From Aurifilum marmelostoma (lineage: Eukaryota; Ascomycota; Sordariomycetes; Diaporthales; Cryphonectriaceae): 64,000 bases of DNA. Shown piece after piece: positions 46,882 through 58,796 of this stretch. The position numbers and the translations under genes were made by a program. Below the pieces are notes generated by a model, which saw only the letters and a list, made by a program, of their open reading frames with translations, did not search any database and had not been told where the DNA came from. Each line of letters begins with the position of its first letter. The first letter of the stretch is position 1. The DNA is taken from assembly GCA_027559495.1 (NCBI GenBank), contig JAMXSV010000021.1, forward strand, positions 620,001-684,000, written 5' to 3'.

Positions 46882-48552
46882 CTAGCCCTGGCTCTTCCTC
46901 TTCTTCTGCAGCTTCCTCCTCGCACCGCTACTCTGAGACTCAAATGACGACCGCCGGCTCGTGGCTGCAGAGCTGGCGGGCTCGCTTCTCGGCACAGCGT
47001 CGCGATGCTGCTGCTGCTGCTGCTGGTCGGAGAAAGTAAAAGTGCCCGCTGGAAGGATCTCGAAATTTTCATTGACCCTCCTCTTGGATGTGTTGGCGTA
47101 TCTGTATCCATTTCTTGAGTCAGTGGATTTGATAAGTCAGTCCCGTCAGGGCAAGAGGACTCACGCATCGCGGAAGCTGGACGCCGGGCTCGGCGTGGTG
47201 GAAGAAGCAGACCTCGGCTGCTGCTTGTGCTGCTCCTGGAGGCTGCCTCCAGAATGGCTCCGCGTGTGCACGACTGGCCCGCTTCGGCTGCTGTTGGGAG
47301 GGTATCGCTGGGCTGAGGCGGCCGACGAGGGCTCTCCACGCACGCCACCGGCCCCACGCTCTCGGCTGCCTTTCCGTTCGGACGAGTCACGGCGAGATGA
47401 GGTCCGCTTGAGAGAGCTTGACCGCCTCGGTACGGGGTGTTGTTGGGAATTCTGAGCCATGCCTGTGCCGTCTCTGGCCTTCCTTGTCTCCTGCCCCGGC
47501 GTCTGTGACGGGGGAGAAGGCTCCCTAGGTACCTCGACGCTGGTTATAAATGACTCCGCCGACGTATCCGGCGTGTCGTTCGAGGCATGCTGTTCAATAT
47601 TGCGGTGTCGTCGGACAGCAGTGGGGGAGGATCGATCAGGGGTAACTCCACCAGCAGCTCGGCGCTGGACAGTGTTATGTGGCACGGGTACCTGGGTTGC
47701 TCCGTGGGCGCTGAGCAGGTTGTCGACTCGCTGCCGAGTGGCATGGCTTCTGGCCTGTGGAGCGACCAGAGGCGCTGTCAACGCTGCGCCGTCCGGGCCA
47801 GGATAGAAGCGCTGTGGCTTCTTTGCCTGGGCCCCCTCGTGGAACTGCTTGGCATCCAGCCTCCTGCCCTCCTGGCGCTGTCTTCGAGCTTGCTCTCGCC
47901 ACGTGTCCGACGACGTCATCTTCTTGAGACCTCGTTGGATCCTACCCAAGGCGCCTCCTCCATGACCACCACCGGTGTGGCTGGCATTGGGGTGGGCTCG
48001 CCCGCTGGGGTTGTTGGCATCATCCAGAGCGGTGGACCTGTCCCTACCAGACCAGCTCTCCCCGGGCTGCTCCTCCTCCAACAAGGACAGGTTCTCGAGC
48101 TTCTCCCGAGTCTGTTGTGACGGCTCCACAATCTCCCTCCTAGAGATCTTGCCGGACCGCCTCGAGCCCCGCCTCGTCCTCTTGCTGGGACTACTACCCG
48201 CAAGCCCCTCTGCCTCGGCGAGCAAGGCCGGCGGCGGCCTCACCTTCTTCCTCCTGGAGCTCCACTTCCTGTCGGGCGGCCTGGACGCCATGGAGGCCAT
48301 CCTCGCGACCCAGACGCCCTCGACCTCGACACCGCCCTCGAGGGCCTTGACCCCGAACGGGATCTCGCTCCCGAGCCGCCGCGACCTGTGGCTGCCCGGC
48401 AGGCCCGACTTGCGCATCTGCGCGATGCGTGCCTGCTTCTCCTCGTCGAGCTGCTCGAACTTTCGCATGTGGCGGTTGGCTGCCCATAGCTTGATGAGGC
48501 CGACGAAGAAGACGATGACGATGCCCATCGCGAGGACCTGTGCTCGTGACAT
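46882..48552 (-). CDS. Predicted N-anchored membrane protein with disordered basic tail, unknown function
   Basis: Two exons (48552-47165, 47101-46882; 63 nt intron) give 535 residues. Residues 5-24 (QVLAMGIVIVFFVGLIKLWA) are one membrane segment near the N terminus, followed by a charged amphipathic helix (RHMRKFEQLDEEKQARI). A short ordered-looking block follows (GSEIPFGVKALEGGVEVEGVWVARM, in two parts around a Gly pair), which is the only part that looks conserved. The rest is Arg/Ser/Gln/Pro-rich and disordered, with many RR(S/T) sites that kinases could use and a Gln-6 run from a CAG repeat near 47011-47030. The C terminus is very basic (RRKLQKKRKSQG). I do not recognise the family. Confidence 0.75.
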
Positions 48553-50414
48553 CAGCCTGCTGTTGTCCTGCTTTTCGCATGCAACCAGTACGTGTCGAGG
48601 AGGAATATTCCAACGTCAGGAGCTCTTGAGAATATTCGACGGCAATGTCATCGGACCCAGGAGGGAACTCAAACTCTTGAGTGGCTCCTCATGTCCTTCT
48701 CTCTGAGGTGTGCTTCAATACTGGGATACTGCATCGCTCTGTCCGGAATCCTGTCACGGAGGACCCCAACGCAGAAAAGGTAACAACTTGTGTGTATACC
48801 GAAACTCCACCCTGCAGTCATCAACGACCGTGGGCCGATCGTCGACTGACCACGAGAAAATTGTTTGCGATTCCACATAAAAAAAAAAAAAAAAAACCAA
48901 AAAAAAAAAAAACGCTTACAAAAGTCATCTCCTCCCATAGCTGCCACGAGGTAAAGAACGTGCCATTTGCCATATTGACAAAAGTCGCGACGATCGACGA
49001 CGACCTGCAGATTAGAAGAACGCTTCGCGGCTCACGGTCGTAATCAACCGCCGTCGTAGGAGCTGCCGAGAACACATCCACGTGGCGTGTGTTCCACAGA
49101 GCTCGTGATATTGTGTGAACTGGAAGAAGGAGAAAACGAAGTTGTGAGAAGAGGGAAGAAGGAATTCTTTGCTGCTGCTGCTGCTGCTGCTGCTACAGGT
49201 GAAATAAGAAAAGATCTGTGAGCCGAGCGAGATCTGCTGTCCAACAACCAAACTTGGACACCCGGCCTGCCGATGGACCTGCAGCAGAACCACTGCAACC
49301 CCCCGGCACCTGCAGATACGACAGCGAATGGGAACCGACGCAGCCAGCCACTTTGGGCTTGGGGTGCAAGTGAATACAACTCTTACCAGGGGGGGGGGGG
49401 GGCCAACGGTGGTGGACAGTGAGCGACAAGGGAGGGACAAGGTGAGATCATTCCCCGAAGTCAGCGTCCGAGAAGAAGGGTAAAAAAAGAAAGAAGAGAA
49501 ATGGACAAAAAAAAAAAAAAAGAATAAGAAGCAGAGTGGTGGCTTGGTGGAGCCCGACCAACAACTCCGGTGTGTGTGTGAGACAAGTGTCACGGCTATT
49601 GATTTCAGGGTGCAGCTGTGGTTCAAGGGAGGAAATTGAAGAAGAAGAGGAAGAAGGAAAGGAGGCAAAGTGGCATGCTCAAGTGAGGCCCACTCGAGAG
49701 TGACCAACAGCAAGCTGCCTGCTGCCACGAGAGCGCGAATACCACAGTCGCATGTCTGTGTGGATGACAGCGGTGTTCGTCTGATACAATGCGTACAGCA
49801 TGCAGCCTGCCCCGGATTTCTCCACCGGGCTCTCGTCCGCCAACAGCAAATCAAGGCAGATCGGACCAGGAGGGGAGCAAACGCGCGCCAGACAGCCAGC
49901 ATACAGCTGACAACTCGGAAGATCGGCAGGGCAGCACGTCTTGTTTCTTTTGGCTTTTGTCCCTGCCACTGATTGCATGGTACAAGTAGTCCGATCCAAC
50001 TCACCCCTGGTAGGAGAGATCTGAAAGTTTCCGCTCGACCCCGGAAGATCGTTGCCGCTCTCCAAACCCCTCCAGAAATCTCAGACAGAGAAAGTGTAGT
50101 CTGATGGAAGTCATCACAAAGTGGGCATCCAGATATCCATCTAGTTCTGTAGTGTATCCTGCAGTCCCAACCAACCTGATAAACACCTATTTTTTGATTC
50201 CGTTCTCAAGAAACAAATTGCACACAACTTTTTTCGTTCCGACCGAGTCCTAATTTTCTTTCCCACTTTTAACCGTGTTTGATGCAAAGTAGCTGGCTGC
50301 GCAGGGGAGAAAAAGCCCCGGGTATCTTCTGATTCTTTTTTTTTTTTTTTGTGTTCTCGAGTATCACGCTACACACAGCAACTGGGGCGCGTATTTGTGT
50401 GACGGATGTAAAAC
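48553..50414. other. About 1.9 kb upstream region, no supported gene
   Basis: It separates the 5' end of the N-anchored protein gene from the 3' end of MTD1 (both minus strand), so it should hold a long promoter or 5' UTR. It contains A-runs near 48881-48912, a (CTG)8 tract near 49171-49194, a G14-type run near 49390 and an A15 run near 49508. The 330-codon minus-strand frame at 49012-50004 is low-complexity Phe/Ser/Leu sequence from purine-rich DNA and is not credible. Confidence 0.5.
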
Positions 50415-51682
50415 CTAGCCCTCAGTAAAGGCCTCCTTTCGGGCCTGCTGATGGCTGGGATCGGTGGGACGATTGGCGACCAGGCGCTGTGAAAAAAATG
50501 TCATAAGTCAAATCACAGAGGAAACCACACACACACCAGGACACACACACAAAAAAAAAAAAAAAAGGGGGAAAGGGAAAAGGGGGGGGGGGGCAGAGGG
50601 AGGAAAGTAGTGTGGCGTGACGAGGGTCTAGAGACTCACCACCAAGTTTCGCAGTAGACATGCGACCGTCACCTTGCCCACCGAAGGAACGTACAGAGCA
50701 GCCTTCTCTTTCACTGCAGGGCCGTCAAAGTTGCGGTACGAGGAGAAGTTGATGCACGCCGCACCATCACGAAGTAGATCCGTGGGCACCTTGTAGCTCT
50801 CGACGGGCACACCAGAGATGACCACGTCGCTGATGGGCAGCACATCCTTCAGCTCCCAATCCTTCTTATCCTCAACCTGGTGTCGGTGGTTCTTGATGCC
50901 CTTGCCGCGTGTGTACAGCTGCACGCCCGTGACGTCGACCGAATACACGTTGGCGCCGTCGTTGGCCAGGAGCGCGGCGAGCGGGCGGCCGATGACTTCA
51001 GACCGGTTGATGACGGTGATGGTCTTTCCGTACAGCCTGTTGCCCTCGGAGAGAATGGGGTTGTAGATGTGCAGGTGCTCGAGGATCTTGAGGATGGCCA
51101 GCGGGGTGCAGGGCAGGATCGACTTCTTGAGGTTGGCAGGAGGGTCGAGGTAGCGCTCGTTGTGGTACATGTTGGACAGGTGCCGGAAGCAGAGACCCTC
51201 GACGTCCTTCTCCAGCGCCACTGTCTCCTTGATGTAGTTGTCCTGCGAGACATTCTCGGGCCAGATGGGGTAGTAGACGATGATGCCGTCAACGTTGCTG
51301 TCTTGGTTGGCAACGCGCACCTCCTCCTCGAGAGCTTCTTTGTCAACTCGTCGCAGGTCGAAGGCAAAGCCACTGTTACAAATGTGTGTCCGTTGTCAGC
51401 CACCTTGATCTCGACCTCGACGACCGGTAGCCAAGTTTCTTCTCCTCCTTCTCGCCTGCAACGATGGCCGGCGGAAGGGGCGCTGGCCACTTACTTCTCC
51501 TCGCACGTCTTTTGCGACCACTCAGCATACTTCACAGCAGCCGGGTCATCGTTTGCCAGGAAGGCAGCGAGACGAGGCTTGCCATTGCCGATGGACTGCA
51601 GGGTCTCTTGTACCTCCTCGAGCAGGCGCCTCGCAATCGAGTCTGCAAGTATGACCTTGCAAGTCTTCGGTACCGTGGCCAT
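50415..51682 (-). CDS. MTD1: Methylenetetrahydrofolate dehydrogenase (NAD+), MTD1
   Basis: A cytosolic monofunctional NAD+-dependent enzyme that oxidises 5,10-methylene-THF to methenyl-THF for purine and one-carbon metabolism. Three exons (51682-51495, 51372-50640, 50486-50415) give 330 residues, close to yeast Mtd1 (320). Visible blocks: KTCKVILADSIARRLLEEV at the start, DGIIVYYPIWP, KDVEGLCFRHLSNMYHNERY, SILPCTPLAILKILE, the NAD-binding NRSEVIGRPLAALLANDG and YSVDVTGVQLYTRG, and SLGKVTVACLLRNLV-like C-terminal block (here PSVGKVTVACLLRNLV). Exon 3 adds the tail ending EAFTEG. Introns are 122 and 153 nt; the second holds poly-C and poly-T runs in the sense strand. Confidence 0.96.
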
Positions 51683-52746
51683 GATTTTTGGCAGGGTCGT
51701 TGACCAGTGGGCTGGATGGTGCTCGGGAGGAGAAGGAGGAGGGGACTTGGTCTAGTCGAGAGGTAGTCGGGGTGGTGAGAATGTCACGGTGCGGTAGGGA
51801 AATGGCGGCTGAAGTAGTCCATGAGTCAATTATAAGAGTCCAATACTCTGCGACAGAGTCTGGAGGACACACGGCTGCCCCCACCACTGCTGAACCTCTA
51901 AGGGGCCTTCAATTCCCGATCAAGTGGATTCTCTTACACAAGAGTAACTGTGCAGTAGAGGCTAAGCTGTGAATGGCCTCCCGCTCTAAGCAAAGCAGAC
52001 ACTCTGCAGACAAATATATATCAACTCCACTTTGCTGCACTCTAGGTTTGCGGGTGTTGGCTTCCCCTGCTGCGACGAAAGGGCCCAGTTCATCCAAGTG
52101 AGGAGACAAGACCGAGGGGCAGATCTGGAAAGGACAGGCTTGATGGTCAGGAAAAATTCATTCCATTAACTCGGTGTGATTTTCCACCCCGTGCCCAATG
52201 GACATCAAGAGAAAGAAAAAGAAATTTTGGTTGTCAGCCCTCGCAGAACGAATAATTGTTCCGCAGAAAGTTGAGTCAGGAACGTTTTTGCTTCTTATCG
52301 GCTCCGATAACAGGAGCAGACTTCCCAAAAAATTGCTGTGTTCCTGGCTACCCCTCCACCCTAAAGAGTAATAGCGCTTTCTCCCGAGGACCTTCCAAGT
52401 CCCACATCCACCATAGGCCCTGGGTATACTATGGTATACATCTGACCGCCTACGCTATAGGGACTCAGCACTGTTTTATACGCTAGACATCCCACCTTTA
52501 GAATGGCAATATTTGCCCCATACCCAATCTCTCTGCATCAACATCATCAACATCAACATTGGAGATTCAACTCCCAACTCGCCAGCGACAATAGTTCTAC
52601 AATTTCCTTTTTTGCCCTTCCTTCTCCGTTATATGAGCAGCCAAGAGCTCTGCCCTCGTGACTGTCCAACCCCCTGTGTGTCGCCTTCCAGGTGATATTT
52701 TCTCCTGGGACTCGACAACCCCGGCGCACATACACAGAGTTCAAAG
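51683..52746. other. Divergent intergenic region between MTD1 and MMS19 genes
   Basis: About 1.06 kb; contains promoters for both divergent genes. No open frame with support. Confidence 0.6.
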
Positions 52747-55700
52747 ATGCCGCTATATCTAGAAACCCTTGCTGAGCGCTATGTCGAGCAGGATGGCCTG
52801 TCAGCCGAAGAGCAAGACAAGATAATTGCAGATGCCTCTGACTGTAAGTCCATAGTCCTTTGTACATGTCATCTGGGATCGGAGCCTAACCTATGCGAAG
52901 ATATCAGGTTTGGTTGGAAAAACCATCGTACCACTGCTCAATCACCAGCCACTCAGCTGGCCATGTCAATTCATCGTTGGGCCTCGCCCGCGAATGATGA
53001 CGACGGTGATGGTGATGCAGGTGTCGCATCAGACCTAGGAAGCATCGAGAAGACTGCGAGAGGTAAGCATTTTGTGTCCATCGGCTTTCGCCTGCGACGT
53101 CTAGACCCGCTGTTGACAACAAATGGTAGCACATAAATTCATATCCCGGACCCTGAATGCCTTGCCCAAGGCAACACTTCAAGTTCGAGAAGGTGCGCTC
53201 GCTCACCCTTTAACGATACAGGACCCGCATTTTCTAACAGCACACATAGTCAAATTGTTCCTGAGCTTTTTCAAATCTATGTATCAGCTACAGGGCGCCA
53301 GTATACCAGCTGCGACAGAAGCCCTGACCAGTCTCGTCTGGATGGACAAGTTTGACTGCTCTTTGAGTGAGGACCTTCTCGTCACCATTGGCTCTATGGA
53401 CCCAGAGGATTACACCAAACAGCTTGCAAAGACACGCTCAGAGATCCTGCAGCTACTGAAATTGCTTCTCACCGGAAAGTGCGGGGCCTATCTTCAGAGG
53501 CGTCACCCGGGGAGCGAGCATCTCCTTCAGGTTTTGGGCCTTGCTGGGAAGGAGAGAGACCCTTCCAATCTCCTGCGCTGGTTCCGCGACCTGAACACCA
53601 TCCTTAAACAAAGCGTATTGTCGACAGAGGTTGCGGACGCTGCCTTCGCATCCTTCTCTCCTTTCTTCCCCATCTCCATCCGCAGGTCGACTGCAGCCGG
53701 GCCCGAAGTCACAGAGCAGCAGTTAAAGGATGCCTTGAACTCTTGTTTTTCATCCAATGGGCGTCTCGCTCATCGTACAATCCCATTCCTTGTGGAGAAG
53801 CTCGACGGCGGAGCAAGTCTCACTGCTGCGGCCAAGGTTAGTTCTCCCCAGAGCGGATACTCCGCACCTGGTCTTTCTCAGTGCTCTTGCCCCTCCCTCA
53901 ATGTCTTTCAATCGTCTTTATTCCTCTGCCCTCTTTATGTTAATACTGACTTGCCTAGCTCGATATCCTCCGAACCATCAAGGCATGTGTCGAAAGCTAT
54001 GAGCCGATTGAGACTTATGTTCTGCCTTACCTCCCCCAGATATGGTCTTCGCTGAAATACGAGGTCAGGAATGGCGAGGCGCCCGAAGCCATCCAGGAAA
54101 CACTGTCAGTTTTCGAGACGTCAACAAGACGTCTTGCGCTGCAAGGTGCTACCGATCATCTGAAGGATTTTGTGGACACAATCTGGAACGATTGCGCTGA
54201 GGACTTTTTCGAGAACCCAACCTACACTGAACAGCTTGGCTCCATCCTTGTCAGCGTGGCACGAGCACACCTTGAGCCTTTCCGACAGATCAGCCCTCGC
54301 ATCGTCGACTCTATAAATCGTGCTTGCGCTCAGCCAAAATCATCTGCACACACGAAGTCTCTCCTGCTGGTCCTCAACAACCTTCTTCGTGCTCGTCGCC
54401 AGTTATTGGCCCTGTCATCAGCTCCTCTGGAGAACAAGGAAACGGGGTTGTTGGCGATTGCCCGTGACATTTATCTCAGCAAGCTGAAGGAGAACGCGGT
54501 GGACGATCCGAACAGGGAGCAAGTCGAGGTTGCCAGGGAGACATTGGAGGGGCTCACCCAGATCGTGCAGCAACCGTGCCCTACAGACACCGAAAGCGAT
54601 GACATGACCACTTGGAACAAGGACATGCTTCAAGAAATTTGTTCAATTTTGGCATTCCGCTACATGAACGATTTCGGCATTCGTCCTGCAGCTCCTTCAG
54701 ACGCGTACAGAGCGGTCGAAACTGCAGCTGGCGTTGCTCTTAGGATGACGGTCAGGTTCTTCCCAGAAGGCTATGGCAAGATTATGTCCGACCTGCTCAA
54801 TGAGATCGGCAAGAGAACCTGGACAGGGACACCTCCCGAGCGATCCTTTATGGCCCTTCAAAATTCTTGTATCAAAGCTGCGCTTCTCGGTTGCACTGTT
54901 ACACCTGATGCTAGATCAGCAGGTGTGGTCAACTTCAGCATCTTTACTGGCAGCATGCTGAAACTGCTGGGCAGTTTCTCTACCACGAGAACCAACGTTA
55001 AGGCCTCCTTCTGGATTGTTCATGCGTTGTCCCAAGGCATCCTTGGCTTCGTGCAGACTCCAGAGGTACAACGTGAGGTTCTCGGCAATCCCACACAGTG
55101 GGAAGCAGCATGGGGCCTCGAGGCAGTTGAGCATGCAGTCAAGGATATATTGCCTACCTTTCCGAATCTTGTTCTGGGGCAATATTCCGAATTCGATCCA
55201 TCTTTGGTGGCTCAGACCCTCGCGCAGGCGCCCAAATCGAATGATACCGCTTTCGTGACCTCGGGTCTTCAGCTGGGTGTCTACATTGTGGCTCAATTGT
55301 ATCGGACCGCTACTCAGGTGAAGGATACAGGTATTGGAGGTGCTCAGCTCTATTTTGGCGAGCACCTGAGCCTTTCCGCCGGCCAAGTCGACCTTCAGAT
55401 GGGCTCCCTGGAGTTTCAGGAGCTCTGGAGGAACAGATATCTCGAGGCGGTGGGTAATATTGGCCACGCCGTACTTGTTGGCCTTGGCGTGCCTGCTCAG
55501 CAGGCCTTGGAAATGGATCGACAGATCCTGGCATGTTTCCATCCACTGCCTTCTGGTCACGAGGCTCTCTCCTGGGATTACCATGCCGACGGTGCCATTG
55601 CAACGCTGTCTCGCGGGGTCGCATGTGCAGCTCGCCCCCAAGTTGTCCTGGATCTGGTAAGAAGGCCCAACGGACTCCAAAGTGTGTTTGTTTGATGCTG

Positions 55701-56754
55701 ACAACTCTTTCGTGAACAGGGTAAAGATATTCACAACCTTCTGGTTGGTGATTTTGAGTCGATCTCGCAGCTGCCTCACTATGTGCTCTTCGCAAGAGAT
55801 CAGGTCGCCTTTCAACTCTCCAACAAATTCGATACTCAGGCCCTCAAGCCAGACAGCCAAGGGAGCAACGGACCTGAGGCTTGGGTCAGGGTGCTGGTCG
55901 AGATCCAAGGCATTCTGAGCAATGCGAATGAGATGACGAATATGTCTCTCGACAAGTTCTCCCGTATCGCGTTTGTGCTCACCGGAGCACTCAGGCGTGG
56001 CGATCGACTTGTCGGAGAGAATTTGTACACGGCAATCAGCCGCGCTGCGGTGAATGGTGGCCCTCAGCGGGGGAAATACATGGCGAGGATCCTCCAAGTG
56101 CTGTTCATGTTTCCCGGGGCGCTTCCTGCAGGACGCCATGACCACGCCACACAGAAGCGTCTCTTCCAACAGCGGTTATATTATCAGAGCATCCGCCCGG
56201 TTCTGCAGCACGCGTACCCACTGAGCCCTGAAGGATGGGAGTCTGTCACGTACGCGATCTACGTGCTCAGTGCTGTTCAGCATCTCACAATGAAGCAGTA
56301 CGAGGAGAATAGATCTGAGGTCCTCAGAATTGCTCTCGCGGCTATGCAAAAAGCAGAAGACCCTTCCGACATCAACTCTGCGTGTGTAGTCGTCCTCCAG
56401 CTATACAACGGTCCCATCCGTGATCACGTCTCCACCATCATTGGCGCCTGCATCCGCGTCTACCAAAAGGGGCTGGACGTCAACCCGACTAGCAGCGAGG
56501 CTGCAAATCCTTGGAAGCAAGAGCCGCTCGAGGACGTCAAACCACGATTCGCGCACAATGTTGAGCCGATAGAACTCCGCAAGACATCGATCCAATTACT
56601 TCGATTGCTGCCGGCTAAACTCGAAGAGATGGTGCTCCGGCCTCATGCCAACGCTGTGATGATGCACCTAGCACACGTGTACGCTGACAAGTCTAGAGAG
56701 GTCCGTCAGCTTGCACAGGTGGCGAAGAACGAATGGACCAAGGTCTCGGAATAG
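52747..56754 (+). CDS. MET18: MMS19/Met18-like HEAT-repeat protein (cytosolic Fe-S targeting)
   Basis: The scaffold of the CIA targeting complex that passes Fe-S clusters to DNA polymerases, helicases and XPD. Five exons (52747-52843, 52949-53062, 53130-53836, 53959-55656, 55720-56754) give 1216 residues, about 15% longer than yeast or human. The N-terminal MMS19_N domain can be followed: TARAHKFISRTLNALPKA, HIVKLFLSFFKSMYQ, KTRSEILQLLKLLL, KERDPSNLLRWFRDLNTIL, then FFPISIRR, VTEQQLKDALNSCFSS and IPFLVEKLDGG. The C-terminal domain ends with ELRKTSIQLLRLLPAKLEEM and a last HEAT helix pair (DKSREVRQLAQVAKNEW). The middle is all-helical with low conservation. The first intron's 3' site was picked by phase (see findings). 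Family call rests on these two blocks. Confidence 0.75.
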
Positions 56755-57518
56755 CTCAACTCACGACCAAGTCTACTTGGTCAAGTGTTTCGCAAGCTTC
56801 CTTCCAGTTCCCATGCTTTACTGGCCGCTTCGTGAAGCTATCATGGTCATGGCGAAGAGAGAACATGGGAATCAGCCGGGCATAAGGAGGTATGGCTCGC
56901 CTTACTAGGTATTGGATCGTCGGAAACTTCAATCAGGTTTGCGATCAGGCAAAACCAGGGCGGCAGCCTCGCGTATTGCAGGGCCTTGAATAGTGAGAAA
57001 GATCTCCTGACATTTCAGTCCCTGTCCTAAATGGAGTTGGTCTTTTGACGACCATGGTGTAACCTCTTTCGAAGACTGCACCCTGGTTCTGCATCGAGGG
57101 GTCGCAAGACGGCACCGGAAAAGTTCATTTGGGGACCGCATGCTGTTTGGTGTTGGGGTTTAGGACACTTCCTGATGAAGGATACCCGGGCGGCCGGCAC
57201 AAGCGTATAAAATGTCATATAAATAGATAAGACATTGAAAGCGATCAATATACGACAACTCACATGCCTTCCGAGATAGGCTGGCTAATCCAACCCAGGT
57301 GCAGCGAGAAAAAGGTCGAAGGCTTTGCAATTACACGGACAATAGTATGGATGGGTATCTATGTCTTCATGATTGACGCAGGGTACGCTTCTCTGTGTTT
57401 CGCCAGAAGGCTGATGCAGCAATATCTCTTTTCGCTCTCTCGCAAATGATGGTACCCATCATTTCAGCAACGCCCAGGCCCTAGGAGTGCAGCCATATCT
57501 CATACAAATTCACGACAT
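56755..57518. other. Convergent intergenic region
   Basis: The 3' flanks of MMS19 (+) and SPC2 (-). About 760 bp, no supported gene or RNA. Confidence 0.55.
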
Positions 57519-58411
57519 CTACGCCTTTCTCCTCTTCCCGCCCTTCTTTGCCGCAGATCCTGTCGACTCCGCCGACGCTTCACCGGAGATCATCGCCTGT
57601 ATATCCTCAGCAGTAAAAACTTCCGAAGACGAAGCAGGCTCCGAAGCAGCAAGCGCCCTCTTGGGGTCCAGCTGGCCTACGATGGAGACATTGGAAGCGA
57701 GCATGGTCTGAAAGGGTGTGGCGACAAAGTGACCCTTCTCATCGAACCACTCTGTAAAGGAGCGGCTGAGGGTGAACGTCTGGGGCTTGCCGGACTTGGG
57801 CGTGACGGTTATGGTGAGGTTATAGATGGGGACGTTCTTTTTAACGGAGGTTGCTATTTGGATCTGGGGGCGGTGTGGTCAGCTTATGTCTGGTCCTTTT
57901 GTGGAAGTGTGTCCTTTCCTGAAAACCGCAGGCCGAGAGGTCTTCGGGGACCGCGAGAAAATCGTCTCCTAGAAGAAGAGGACAGAAGGCAAGAAGGCGG
58001 CAGGGCAGCAACATACCACATCTCCATTAGGCGCAGTTCCCACATAGACAATATTCGCCTCCTTTAGCCATATCCAGAGCGTCAGGGCCAAGTTTAGTAT
58101 CGAGTAGACAGCCACCGCGGCAGCCGTGTAGTATTTCGTGTTTTCAAAGCCGAACTTGTAGTCCCAGAGGAAACAGGCGGCGCTAAGAAGGAAGGCTGAG
58201 TAGCCAAGTCCCAGCCGTACGTCGGTCAGGGTGTGGGACTGCTTGAATTTGAGGGAGTTGAGGTAGTTGGGGAGGGCATCGTCGGAGGTGTTCTTGAGAT
58301 CTGTGAGAGGAGCTTAGTTGAACTGCCGTTCTGCGTTGACGAGGATGGGTGGGATTGTGTGGTTTTACCAGCGAGATTGTAGAGTGTGATTTTTTCCTGG
58401 GAGACTGCCAT
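57519..58411 (-). CDS. SPC2: Signal peptidase complex subunit 2 (SPC25 family)
   Basis: An ER-membrane accessory subunit of the signal peptidase complex. Three exons (58411-58369, 58300-58017, 57863-57519) give 223 residues, the expected length. The N-terminal cytosolic part has ITLYNLADLKNTSDDALPNYL and SHTLTDVRLGLGYSAF. Two membrane segments follow (AFLLSAACFLWDY and AAAVAVYSILNLALTLWIW), separated by the short lumenal KFGFENTKYY. The C-terminal half has IYNLTITVTPKSGK and the SFTEWFDEKGHFV block, and ends in a Lys/Arg-rich tail. Exon 1 is only 43 nt. Introns are 68 and 153 nt. A Ser/Ala/Glu-rich insert is seen before the basic tail, which is common in fungal versions. Confidence 0.92.
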
Positions 58412-58796
58412 GGCTAAAATATCTTCTCAGGTTCCCCCGTGGGAATTCAAAATGTCTGAATATGTGCAAGTATTTCTGGGTGAAGCTTGGGGGCATGGGG
58501 AAGTTTATAGTGTTCCTGGCATGAAGTAGGTTGCGCCGATCTGTCTTCTAGGGTCTCTTAGAGGGGAGCTGCCTGCCCCAGCACAGCCTTCCTTTCCTTC
58601 AGGGGCCTTAGCTCCCAGCAGCAATCAGAGGTGAGCTCCAGTGACACAGGCCCACTATTGAGCCGCAAACACCACCACTACCACTACCACTACCACCACC
58701 TCCACCACCACCGCAAACACTTAAGACCTCGGGCCAGGTGACAGCTTCGAGTATCACAGGATAGCTTCCAGGACACCAGCAGATATAGCCTGCACC
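58412..58796. other. Divergent promoter of SPC2 and EMC3
   Basis: About 385 bp shared by two divergent ER membrane-protein genes. An ACC/ACT trinucleotide repeat (about 58668-58708) lies in the EMC3-proximal half. Confidence 0.7.
58668..58708. repeat. (ACCACT/ACCACC)n imperfect trinucleotide repeat
   Basis: About 40 bp of CAC/CTA-type trinucleotides about 90 bp upstream of the EMC3 start codon. Confidence 0.75.

Noticed and set aside
49012..50004. 330-codon open frame on the minus strand
   Set aside because: Phe/Ser/Leu/Cys-rich translation of purine-rich DNA with homopolymers, no domain, and it lies where an upstream regulatory region is expected.
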